Below are positions 25,011 to 33,793 of a stretch of 64,000 bases of DNA, piece by piece (position 1 is the first letter of the stretch; each line of letters begins with the position of its first letter). The notes below the pieces were generated by a model. That model did no database searches. It had not been told where the DNA came from and saw only the letters and a list, made by a program, of their open reading frames with translations. The stretch is from the NCBI GenBank assembly GCA_963823565.1, contig CAWGLR010000001.1, positions 124,001 to 188,000 on the forward strand, in the 5' to 3' direction. The DNA is from RHKX01 sp963823565. GTDB taxonomy: Bacteria; Actinomycetota; Thermoleophilia; Solirubrobacterales; 70-9. Made by a program: the position numbers and the translations under genes.

Positions 25011-25782
25011 CTACTTGCCGCCGCCGTTGCCGCCCTCGTTGCCGCCCTTGCCGCCGCTGACCGGCACGTAGTAGGCCTTGTAGAGCAGGCGAGCGGCGAC
25101 GTAGGTGCAGCCGTAGCGCTTGATGCTGCCGATCTTCCGCTGCGGCCTGCCATCGAGCAGGTTCTTGTCGCCGGAGCACTTGTCGCTGTCGCGGCTGGCG
25201 CGCCACTTGTCCTTCTGCGCCGTCAGCTGGCCGTTGTGGGCCAGGTTCGGCAGCCAGCTCGAGGTGGTGATCGCGACCACCGTCCCCTTGCTGACGCGGA
25301 TCGGCTTCTTCAGGGTGAAGATCGGCTCGGTGCCGAGGGTCGGCTTGACCTTGACCCGGGGGGACTGCTTGGTCAGCTTGAACTTGCCCTTGCCCATCGG
25401 CTTGAGGATCGCGAGCTTGGCCGTGGGCTCGCCGAGCTCGAACCCCTCGGTGAGGGTCTGCTGCTCATCGCGACTCGGCTTCGAGAGATTGACGCTCCAG
25501 GCGACGATCTTGCCGTTCTGCCGCACCTCGCGCCGGCGCCTTCTTGCCGTTCGCGAGCAGCTGGTAGGCGGTCACCTTCGCCATCGTCTGGCAGTCCTTC
25601 TGGGGCTTGCCCTTCTTCGTCGGGCAGCTCGGCGGCGCCTTGCCGCGCACGCCGCCGATCGTCTTGACGCTCTCGGCCGGGGCGATCGCGGTCAGGGCGA
25701 GCGCGACGAGGGTCGCGAGGACGCCCGCCGCGGTGGCGAGGAGGGCGGTCTTCCGTCTCGGTGTCTGCGCGGATTGCTGCAT
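25011..25782 (-). pseudogene. Secreted protein with frameshift near 25522-25533
   Basis: The ATG at 25782 gives a cytoplasmic basic head and an export helix (LLATAAGVLATLVALALTAI), then VKTIGGVRGKAPPSCP, KDCQTMAKVTAYQ and GKKAPAR. The frame then breaks. In a second frame the protein continues VRQNGKIVAWSVNLSKPS, a run of beta-strand-like segments, DKCSGDKNLL, and a Gly/Asn/Lys-rich tail to the stop at 25011. One missing or two extra bases explain the break. The repaired product is about 255 residues. Relatives appear to be exported proteins of unknown function in this lineage; the family is not recognised by name. Confidence 0.6.
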
Positions 25783-25801
25783 CGAAAGCCCCCAACACGG
25801 A

Positions 25802-25826
25802 GACCCCCCTCGTGGTTGCGGGGGTC
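25802..25826. other. GC-rich hairpin in a divergent promoter region
   Basis: Arms GACCCCC (25802-25808) and GGGGGTC (25820-25826), loop 11 bases, between the secreted protein gene (minus, start 25782) and the ABC ATPase (plus, start 25899). It may be an operator or an attenuator in the secreted-protein leader. Confidence 0.35.
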
Positions 25827-25885
25827 CTCGGATGGGCTTGGGCCAGTGTAGGCGCCGGCCACCCGGAATCCTGGCGAACGGGACG

Positions 25886-25891
25886 TAGAAT
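25886..25891 (+). promoter_or_regulatory. Candidate -10 box for the ABC transporter operon
   Basis: TAGAAT ends 7 nt before the GTG at 25899, again suggesting a leaderless mRNA. No ribosome binding site lies between them. Confidence 0.4.
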
Positions 25892-25898
25892 CAGCGTC

Positions 25899-26884
<986 letters not shown>

Positions 26885-26888
<4 letters not shown>

Positions 26889-27658
26889 GGACGCTGCGCG
26901 TGATCGCCGGCCTCGGCCGGCGATCGGTGCTCCAGACCCTGCGGCGGCCGCAGCTCGCGGCGCCGCTGATCCTCTTCCCGACGCTGCTGCTGGCGATCCA
27001 GAGCGCGGGCGTCGGCCGCGCGACCGAGCTTCAGGGCTTCCCGCCGGTCGACAGCTTCTTCCAGTTCCTGCTGCCCGCGGCGATGATCCAGGCGGCGATG
27101 TTCGGCGGCAACGCGGGCGGAATCGCGCTTGCGGTCGACATCGAGATGGGCTTCGCCGACCGGCTGCTGGCGACGCCGATACCCCGCTTCGCGATCGTCG
27201 CCGGCCGCCTCGCGGGGACCGCCGTGCTCGGCACCATCACCGCACTCTGGTTCCTCGCGATCGGGCTGGTCTTCGGCGCCCCGATCGAGGAGGGCGTCCC
27301 CGGCGCGCTGCTGATGGTCGCGCTGGTGACGCTGTCGGCGCTGGCGTTCGGGAGCATCGGCGCCGCGCTGGCTCTTCGGACCGGGAGCGCCTCGATCGTC
27401 CAGGGGACCTTCCCGCTGGTCTTCGTCGTCATCTTCCTCTCGACCGCGTTCTTCCCCGAGGACCTGCTGGTCGAGCCGGCGAAGACGATCGCCCGGTACA
27501 ACCCGCTCTCGTTCATCGTCGACGCGGTTCGCGACCCGGTGATCTCCTCGTTCAGCCTCGGCGACCTGCTCAAGGGGCTCGCGGGCATCGCCCTGGTCGG
27601 CGGCATCGGCGTGCTGATGTCGGCACAGGCGCTGAAGCGGCGCCTGAGGACCGGCTGA
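26885..27658 (+). CDS. ABC-2 type permease, first
   Basis: 257 residues, six helices, starting with the TTG that overlaps the ATPase stop. It has the ABC-2 pattern: an N-terminal amphipathic stretch (SVLQTLRRPQLAAPLILFP), a conserved EMGFADRLLATPI cytoplasmic segment, and a C-terminal AKTIARYNPLSFIVDAVR motif before the last helix. It forms a heterodimeric channel with the next gene, which has the same length (257 residues) and the same motifs, so the two are likely the product of a duplication. Confidence 0.88.
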
Positions 27659-28431
27659 TGGGCCTGCGCTCCGACATCGCGACGGTCTGGGCGATGGTCC
27701 AGCGCTCCGCCAACGAGCTGATCCGCGTTCCGGGCGCGGCGATCCCGGGAGTGCTGGCGCCGACGATCTTCTTCCTCGGGCTGACGGCGGTGTTCGGGAG
27801 CCTCGTCCTGCTCCCAGGCTTCGACGCCGAGAGCTACAAGAGCTTCATGATCCCGGTGAGCATGCTCCAGGGGGCGGGCTTCACCGGCGCCGCCGCCGGC
27901 GTCAACCTCGCCCGCGACATCGAGATCGGGCTCTTCGACCGCTTCCTCGCCTCCCCCGCCCCGCGCTGGACGCTCCTCGCCGGGGTCGTCCTCTCCGCCA
28001 GCGTCCGCTCGCTCGTCCCCGGGACCGTGCTGCTGATCGTCGCCCTCGCGGTCGGCGCCGACTTCCCCGGCGTCGACGGCCTGATCGTCGCCTTCGCCCT
28101 GGTCATGGGGATGGCCGTGGTCGCGGCCTGCTGGGGGACGACGCTCGCGCTCCGGTTCAAGACCCAGGCCGCGGCGCCGCTGATGCAGTCGGCGATCCTC
28201 GCGCTGATCCTCAGCACCACCGCCTACGCCCCGCAGGAGCTGCTGACCGGCTGGCTCGCGACCGTCGCCGAGATCAACCCGATCACCCAGGTGGTCGACG
28301 CCGCCAGGCAGGGGTTCGTCGGCGGAAGCGTGACTTTGGACGGCACCTGGCCGGCGGTCGTCGCGCTGGTGGGGTTCACCGTCGTGCTGGGGGCGTTCGC
28401 CCTGAGGGGGATGCGGAGAACGGCCTACTAG
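27658..28431 (+). CDS. ABC-2 type permease, second
   Basis: 257 residues from the ATG at 27658, which overlaps the previous stop. Matching motifs to its partner: DIEIGLFDRFLASPAPRW in the cytoplasmic loop and LATVAEINPITQVVDAARQG before the final helix. It has six helices. The gene ends at a TAG that is also the start of a (AGCTGGT)3 tandem repeat. No third permease or regulator adjoins. Confidence 0.88.
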   Translation: MGLRSDIATVWAMVQRSANELIRVPGAAIPGVLAPTIFFLGLTAVFGSLVLLPGFDAESYKSFMIPVSMLQGAGFTGAAAGVNLARDIEIGLFDRFLASPAPRWTLLAGVVLSASVRSLVPGTVLLIVALAVGADFPGVDGLIVAFALVMGMAVVAACWGTTLALRFKTQAAAPLMQSAILALILSTTAYAPQELLTGWLATVAEINPITQVVDAARQGFVGGSVTLDGTWPAVVALVGFTVVLGAFALRGMRRTAY

Positions 28432-28450
28432 CTGGTAGCTGGTAGCTGGT
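28430..28450. repeat. Tandem 7-bp repeat, three units
   Basis: AGCTGGT is repeated three times without interruption, starting in the stop codon of the second ABC permease. It lies in the region between that gene and infA (both ends converge here). Confidence 0.9.
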
Positions 28451-28465
28451 AGCGCCCGGACGAGT

Positions 28466-28505
28466 GCTACTCGCTACAGCGAGCGTGCCACCCGCTACTC
28501 GCTAC
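28466..28505. repeat. Two copies of a 12-bp GTAGC-type repeat
   Basis: GCTACTCGCTAC occurs at 28466-28477 and 28494-28505. The second overlaps the infA stop. The reverse-strand sequence AGCGAGTAGCGGGT from here recurs at 40959-40972, downstream of rpsI, so this may be a dispersed intergenic repeat. Confidence 0.75.
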
Positions 28506-28720
28506 TTGTACCGATACGTGATTCGCCCGCGGTCGAGGTCGTAGGGCGAGAGCTCGATCTTCACGCGGTCGCCGGGGAGGATGCGGATGTAGTGGCGGCG
28601 CATCTTGCCCGAGATGTGGCCGAGGACCTCGTGGTCGTTGTCGAGCTTCACCTTGAACATGGTGTTGGGGAGGGCCTCGACGACCTCTCCCTCCATCTCG
28701 ATCTTCTCTTCCTTGGACAT
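28502..28720 (-). CDS. infA: Translation initiation factor IF-1
   Basis: 72 residues from the ATG at 28720, exactly the family's usual length. The single OB fold is complete: MEGEVVEALPNTMFKVKLDN, HISGKMRRHYIRILPGD and VKIELSPYDLDRGRITYR. It binds the ribosomal A site during initiation. A longer upstream frame to 28780 is ignored. The gene stands alone, away from the rpmJ-rpsM operon that usually follows infA in bacteria. Confidence 0.96.
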   Translation of the reverse strand: MSKEEKIEMEGEVVEALPNTMFKVKLDNDHEVLGHISGKMRRHYIRILPGDRVKIELSPYDLDRGRITYRYK

Positions 28721-28932
28721 GCGACGCGGCAGGGTAGCAGCGCCGGGCCGCGTTCCGGCTAGAAGAGACGGGAATCGCACCGACCGCCGGCCGGCAGAAC
28801 GCCGATGCCGGGGTCTTTCCGTGCCCCATGTTGCACCAATAGACCCCGGCGCTGGGGGATCGGCTGCTTCGGCCGGAGCCGCTCCGATACGGTCGCCCGA
28901 TACCCGAGCCGATCGACCCGCATGCCGGCGCC

Positions 28933-29952
28933 ATGGAGGGCCACGGTTTCTACACCGAGCACTCCGAGGCGCAGGAGGCCTACGGCGAGCTCGGCTTCGA
29001 GTGGCTCGAGCGGGCGGCGGCGGAGGTCGAGCCGCCGGCGGCGCCGCTCCCGTTCGTGATCGCCGACATGGGCTCGGCGGGAGGTGGCAACTCGCTGGAG
29101 CCGATGCGGCGAGCGCTCGCGGCGCGGCGCGGCGGCGGCCCGGCCCTGGTGGTCCACACCGACATCCCGGGCAACGACTTCACCTCGCTCTTCGAGCTGC
29201 TCGCCGACTCGCACGAGACCTACCTGGGTGACTCCGGCGTCTTCGCCGCCGCCGAGGGAAAGTCGTTCTACGAGGCCCTCTTCCCCGCCGGCTTCCTCGC
29301 CCTCGGCTGGTCGTCGATCGCCGTCCACTGGCTGAGCGCCGTCCCGAAGCCGGTTCCCGGCCACATCTACTGCTCCTTCGCCACCGGGGACGTCCAGGCG
29401 GCGCTGCGCGAGCGCTCCGCCGCGGACTGGCGCGACTTCCTCGCAGCCCGCGCCCGCGAGCTGCTGCCCTCCGGCCGGCTCGTCGTGGTCGGCGGCGCGG
29501 CCCTCGACGACGGCTCCAGCGGCGCCGAGGGCCTGATGGACATGGCGAACGCGGCGCTGGGCGAGATGGTCGCCGCCGGGACGCTCGAGCGGGCGGAGTA
29601 CGAGCGGATGACGATCCCGACCTGGAACCGGACGACGGCCGAGTTCCTGGCGCCGTTCGACGCCGGGCAGGCAGCCGGCCTCGAGCTTCGCCGCCACGCC
29701 GCTCGCTCGCTCCCAGATCCCTACCTGGCGGCGTTCCAGAAGGACGGCGACCTCGACCGCTACGTCGATTCCGTCGCCGGCTTCTTCCGAGCCGCGTTCG
29801 AGGACTCGCTGTGGGCATCGCTGGAGGACCCGTCCCGCACGCCCGCGGTCCAGGCGGCCTTCGACGAGCTGCTACGGAAGCGGATCGCCGCCGACCCGGA
29901 GGGAGCGTCATGTCAGTGGCACGTCGTCGCCCTCGACATCGCCCGCGCCTGA
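28933..29952 (+). CDS. SABATH-type SAM-dependent carboxyl methyltransferase
   Basis: 339 residues. The SAM-binding motif IADMGSAGGGNSLEPM, the HTDIPGNDFTSLFELL segment and SFYEALFPAGFLALGWSS followed by AVHWLS are the signature pattern of the plant SABATH family (salicylate and jasmonate carboxyl methyltransferases). Family members methylate small-molecule carboxylates or, in some cases, ring nitrogens. Bacterial members are uncommon and the substrate here is unknown. It is flanked by infA and a crotonase on the other strand, so it is monocistronic. The ATG at 28933 is used because an earlier ATG is out of frame. Confidence 0.85.
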   Translation: MEGHGFYTEHSEAQEAYGELGFEWLERAAAEVEPPAAPLPFVIADMGSAGGGNSLEPMRRALAARRGGGPALVVHTDIPGNDFTSLFELLADSHETYLGDSGVFAAAEGKSFYEALFPAGFLALGWSSIAVHWLSAVPKPVPGHIYCSFATGDVQAALRERSAADWRDFLAARARELLPSGRLVVVGGAALDDGSSGAEGLMDMANAALGEMVAAGTLERAEYERMTIPTWNRTTAEFLAPFDAGQAAGLELRRHAARSLPDPYLAAFQKDGDLDRYVDSVAGFFRAAFEDSLWASLEDPSRTPAVQAAFDELLRKRIAADPEGASCQWHVVALDIARA

Positions 29953-29965
29953 GCGCGCGCGGTGG

Positions 29966-30773
29966 CTACCGCCCCCGGTAGCTCGCCTTGCCGGGACCGT
30001 CCTCGAGGAAGCTGGCGACAGCGCCTTTGAGGTCCTCGGTGTCGAACAGCGGGCCGGCGATCCCCGGCGTCGCCTCGTCGGCGGCCTCGATCCCGCCGTC
30101 GAGGTAGGCGCGGACGATCCGCTTCGTCGCGGCGTGGGCGACGGTCGGGCCGGCGGCGAGCTCGCGGGCGAACCTCATCCCCTTCTCGAGCAGGTCCTCG
30201 GCGGGGACGACGCGGTTGACGACGCCCCACTCGAGCATCCGCTGCGCGTCGTAGAGACCGCCGGTCATCACGAACTCGCGGGCGCGGGCCGGACCGGCGC
30301 GCTCCGCCATCCGCTGCACGCCGCCGCCGAACGGCGTCAGCCCGACGACCCGCTCGACGAGCCCGAACTGCGCCCCCTCGGCCGCCCAGATCATGTCGCA
30401 GCCCAGCGAGGCCTCGAGGCCCGCCGTCAGGCAGAGCCCGTGGACGAGGGCGAGGGTCGGGATCTCGAGCCGCTCGAACGCCTGCAGCTCGCGGATGCCG
30501 TCCCGGGCGAGCCGGGTGCCCTGTTCGGAGCCCTCGACGTCCTTGAAGACCCGGCCGACGTCGACGCCGCCGGTGAACACCTTGCCCTCGGCGCGGAAGA
30601 CCATCGCCCGGCGCATCGGAGCCGGCGACCTGGTCGCGGGCGGCGCGCATCGCCTCGAAGGTGCGCTCGGTGAACAGGTTCAGCGGCGGCGCGTCGAGGA
30701 TGACGACGGCGACGTCGCCGTCGAACTCGAGCCGGATCGGCTCGTCCTCGGCGGGGATCTCCTCGTCAGCCAT
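29966..30773 (-). pseudogene. Enoyl-CoA hydratase family protein, frameshifted near 30617
   Basis: The ATG at 30773 opens a normal crotonase N-terminus (VAVVILDAPPLNLFTERTF, EAMRAARDQVAGS). At about 30617 the frame breaks, and one base out of frame it continues MRRAMVFRAEGKVFTGGVDVG, then LVHGLCLTAGLEASLGCDM (oxyanion-hole region), GLVERVVGLTPFGGGVQRM and a natural stop at 29966. The repaired protein is about 268 residues. Deletion of one base or insertion of two around GGCTCCGATG would repair it. It is one base from the HIT gene, so it shares that transcript. Either a recent mutation or an assembly indel. Confidence 0.75.
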
Positions 30774-30774
30774 C

Positions 30775-31200
30775 TCAGCCTCCTCCGTTGCGGATCGTCG
30801 CGGCGATGCTCGCGATCTCGTCCATGTCGCCGCCGCGGGGGATCCACGGCAGCTCGAGCGGGTCGTCCTCGTAGCGCGGGACGACGTGGATGTGGAAGTG
30901 GAAGACGGTCTGCCAGGCCGCGGCGCGCGCGGCGTTGATCAGGTTGAAGCCGTCGGGCTTCAGCTTCTCCTCCATCCGCTTGGCGACCCGCTGCGCGGCC
31001 GCAGCGGTCCGGCACAGGTCCTCCTCGGAGATCGAGAGCAGGTCCTCGGTGTGGGTCCGCGGGATCACCAGCGCGTGCCCCTTCGTCGCCGGGTTGATGT
31101 CCATCAGCGTCACCGTGTGCTCGTCGGAGTCGACGATCTCGGCGGGCGCCTCGCCGTTCGCGATCGCGCAGAAGATGCAGCCGGGATCGGGGGCGGGCAT
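30775..31200 (-). CDS. HIT-family nucleotide hydrolase
   Basis: 141 residues. The N-terminal CIFCAIANGEAPA and the triad motif HFHIHVVPR are diagnostic; the middle His of the triad is the nucleophile. Hint-branch enzymes hydrolyse AMP-linked phosphoramidates such as AMP-lysine or adenylated by-products. A Cys-x2-Cys at the start may bind zinc. It is between the crotonase (one base downstream) and the tRNA nucleotidyltransferase, in a long minus-strand run. Confidence 0.93.
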   Translation of the reverse strand: MPAPDPGCIFCAIANGEAPAEIVDSDEHTVTLMDINPATKGHALVIPRTHTEDLLSISEEDLCRTAAAAQRVAKRMEEKLKPDGFNLINAARAAAWQTVFHFHIHVVPRYEDDPLELPWIPRGGDMDEIASIAATIRNGGG

Positions 31201-31236
31201 GGCGCGGCAGGCTAGATGATGTGTCGCGGAGCGCGC

Positions 31237-32673
31237 CTAACGCTCTCCGCGCCAGCGCAGCAGGTGGGAGACCGCCTCCTCGCGGGAGGCGGCCTCGCCC
31301 GCGTACTGGGCGGCGGCGAGCTCGCGGACCGCGTCGCCGAGCCGCGGCCCGGGCTCGATCCCCAGCTCGGCGGCGATCTCGTCCCCGCGCAGGAGCGGCT
31401 CCGGCGGTCCGTCCCGCCGCAGCTCGACCGCCGCGGCGAGGAGCTCGCGCGCGAGCTCCAGGTGGCCCTCGATCGCCGCGTCGGGGACTCCCCCGCCCTG
31501 TGCCGAGAGGCGGTCGGCGACGGTGAGCAGCGTCGTGTCGATCGACATCTCGCCGGTCCTGCTCAGGTAGTCCCAGACGCGACGCGGCGGCAGCGGTCGC
31601 TCGCGGACCATGAAGCCGAGGACGAGGTGGTCGCGCGTCATCGCCGCCACCGCGTCGGCGAGCCGGCGCGAGGAGCGCAGGCGCCCGAACAGTGAGCGGA
31701 CCATCGCGGCGCCGACCTCGTCGTGGCCCTTGAACGAGACCCAGTCGCCGCGCTCGACCCGCGTCGCCGGCTTGCCGACGTCGTGCAGGAGCGACGCGAA
31801 GCGCAGGGCCCCCTCGCGCGTCAGCCCGTCGCCGACCGGCTCGGCCAGGAACGCGCCGACCTCTTCCGCCGCCCCGCCCGCGTAGCGGGGCAGGTCCGCC
31901 ACCACCTCGCGCATCCGCTGCACGACCTCGAGCGTGTGGTCGTAGGCGTCGAGGTGGTGGTTGGCGCTCTGCCCCACCCCGCGGAGCGCCGCGACTTCGG
32001 GCAGGACCACCGCGAGCACCCCGAGGCGATGGAGCAGCTCGATCCCGCTCACCGGATCGGCGCCGGTGATCAGCATCCCGAGCTCGGCGAGCTGCCGCTC
32101 CCCCGCGGGCTCCGCCGCCCGCGGCGCCTCCGCGATCGCGAGCTCGGCGGTCCCGCCGTCGAGCTCGAGGCCGAGGGCCGACCCGAGGCGGGCGGCCCGC
32201 AGGAGCCGCAGCGGGTCGTCGGCGAACGAGCGCGGCGAGACCGCCCGCAGCGTTCCCCGCCCGAGGTCCTCGGCGCCGTGGGCGGGATCGACGGGGTCGC
32301 CGCCGGCGAGCGGGACGGCGATCGCGTTGACGGTGAAATCGCGGCCCCCGAGGTCCTCCTCGATCGTGCCGCCGCGGAGCGCGGCGACGTCGATCGTCCA
32401 CGAGCCGTCCCGGGCGGCGACGCGCCAGGTCGAGAACTCGCCCGAGAGCTCGAACGCGTGGCCGTCGCCGGCGCGTCCGATCGCGCGGGCCGCCTCGGCC
32501 ACGTCGCCGTCGAGCGCGAGGTCGAGATCCCCGACGGCGATCCCCCGGAGTGCGTCGCGGACGGCGCCGCCGACGATCCACGCGCGCGACTCCGGGCCGA
32601 GCCCGCGCCGTGCGACCTCGACCGGGGCCGTGCCGCCGAGCACCTCCTCGATCCGCGCGCCGGCGCCGATCAT
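31237..32673 (-). CDS. tRNA nucleotidyltransferase / poly(A) polymerase family with HD domain
   Basis: 478 residues from the ATG at 32673, which overlaps the alr stop by 4 bases. The nucleotidyltransferase head has WIVGGAVRDALRG and DLDLAL (metal Asp pair), then GGRDFTVNA and DPLRLLRAARLGSALG. The C-terminal half has HLDAYDHTLEVV and LLHDVGKP, an HD phosphohydrolase. It probably adds or repairs the tRNA 3' CCA. An upstream extension to 32751 is in the alr gene and is dismissed. The HD domain may remove 2',3'-cyclic phosphate. Confidence 0.87.
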   Translation of the reverse strand: MIGAGARIEEVLGGTAPVEVARRGLGPESRAWIVGGAVRDALRGIAVGDLDLALDGDVAEAARAIGRAGDGHAFELSGEFSTWRVAARDGSWTIDVAALRGGTIEEDLGGRDFTVNAIAVPLAGGDPVDPAHGAEDLGRGTLRAVSPRSFADDPLRLLRAARLGSALGLELDGGTAELAIAEAPRAAEPAGERQLAELGMLITGADPVSGIELLHRLGVLAVVLPEVAALRGVGQSANHHLDAYDHTLEVVQRMREVVADLPRYAGGAAEEVGAFLAEPVGDGLTREGALRFASLLHDVGKPATRVERGDWVSFKGHDEVGAAMVRSLFGRLRSSRRLADAVAAMTRDHLVLGFMVRERPLPPRRVWDYLSRTGEMSIDTTLLTVADRLSAQGGGVPDAAIEGHLELARELLAAAVELRRDGPPEPLLRGDEIAAELGIEPGPRLGDAVRELAAAQYAGEAASREEAVSHLLRWRGER

Positions 32674-33770
32674 CGCCGGTAGGCGCGCGGGACCCGCGGC
32701 GAGATCCCGCAGGTCACCTCGTAGTTGATCGTCCCGAGATGGCGCGCCCACTCCTCGGCGGTGACCGCGTCATCCCCCTGGGCGCCGAGCAGCACCGCCG
32801 GCGCCCCGCGCTCGAGCTCCGGCCCGGGCCACAGCTCGACCGTCAGGTTGTCCATCGAGATCGTCCCGACGCTCGCCGCCCGCCGGCCCTCGACGAGCAC
32901 GTCGAAGCGGTTCGAGAGCCCGCGGCGGACCCCGTCGCCGTAGCCGATCGGGATCACGCCGACGAGCGTCTCGCGGTCGGCTACCCAGCTGCGCCCGTAG
33001 CCGGCCGACTGCCCCGGCGAGAAGGCCTTGACGTCGGCGACGTAACTGTGCAGCGACATCGCCGGCTCGAGCCCGTGGGCGGAGGCATCGACGCCGAACG
33101 GGTCCATGCCGTAGACCGCGACCCCGCAGCGCACCATGTCGAAGTGGTACTCGGGCCCGCGCAGCGCCGCCGCGCTGTTGGCCGCGTGGAGGTGCAGGCC
33201 GGGGTGCCGCTCGCGCTCGGCGCTCGCCACCTCCTCGAAGCGGCGGAGCTGCTCGCGCAGGTAGCCCTCGTGCTCCTCGTCGGCGGTCGCGAAGTGGGTC
33301 CAGAGCGCGGCGAGCTCGACCCGCTCATCCTCGGCGGCGGTCGCGAGCATCCGCGAGACCGCGGCCGGGTCGGGGTCGCCGAGCCGGCCCATCCCGGTGT
33401 CGAGCTTGACGTGGACCCGCGGCCTCACCCCGAGCTCGCCGGCCCGGGCCCGCAGCGCGTCGAGGAACCACTCGCGCGAGACGGCGATCTCGGCCCCGGC
33501 CTGGAGGGCGACGTCCAGCTCCGCCGCGGTCAGGGCGCCCATCACGAGGATGCGCGCGCCGGGAAGCCGGTCGCGGAGCTCGAAGGCCTCCGTCGAGGCG
33601 GCGACCGCGAGCGTGGTCGCTCCGCCGCGGAGCGCCGCCTCGGCGCACTCGACCATCCCGTGGCCGTAGGCGTTCGCCTTGACGACGGCGCAGAGCTCGC
33701 TGCCCTCGGCGAGGCCGGCGGCGAGGGTCGCACAGTTGCGCTCGATCGCGCCGAGGTCGATCACGGCCAT
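32670..33770 (-). CDS. alr: Alanine racemase
   Basis: 366 residues from the ATG at 33770 (MAVIDLGAIERN). The PLP Lys is in CAVVKANAYGHGM, the catalytic Tyr in SAGYGRSW, and GIGYGDG-type VIPIGYGDGVRRG and GTISMDNLTVEL are present. It supplies D-alanine for peptidoglycan. Family members usually have a few residues before the first strand (R-A-x-x-x-IDL); here the same frame shows FQRA just upstream without an ATG, GTG or TTG, so a CTG inside the nnrD 3' end is a second possible start. It follows nnrD by 23 bases. Confidence 0.92.
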   Translation of the reverse strand: MAVIDLGAIERNCATLAAGLAEGSELCAVVKANAYGHGMVECAEAALRGGATTLAVAASTEAFELRDRLPGARILVMGALTAAELDVALQAGAEIAVSREWFLDALRARAGELGVRPRVHVKLDTGMGRLGDPDPAAVSRMLATAAEDERVELAALWTHFATADEEHEGYLREQLRRFEEVASAERERHPGLHLHAANSAAALRGPEYHFDMVRCGVAVYGMDPFGVDASAHGLEPAMSLHSYVADVKAFSPGQSAGYGRSWVADRETLVGVIPIGYGDGVRRGLSNRFDVLVEGRRAASVGTISMDNLTVELWPGPELERGAPAVLLGAQGDDAVTAEEWARHLGTINYEVTCGISPRVPRAYRR

Positions 33771-33793
33771 CGCGCGCTGGAAGGGATCGTGGC

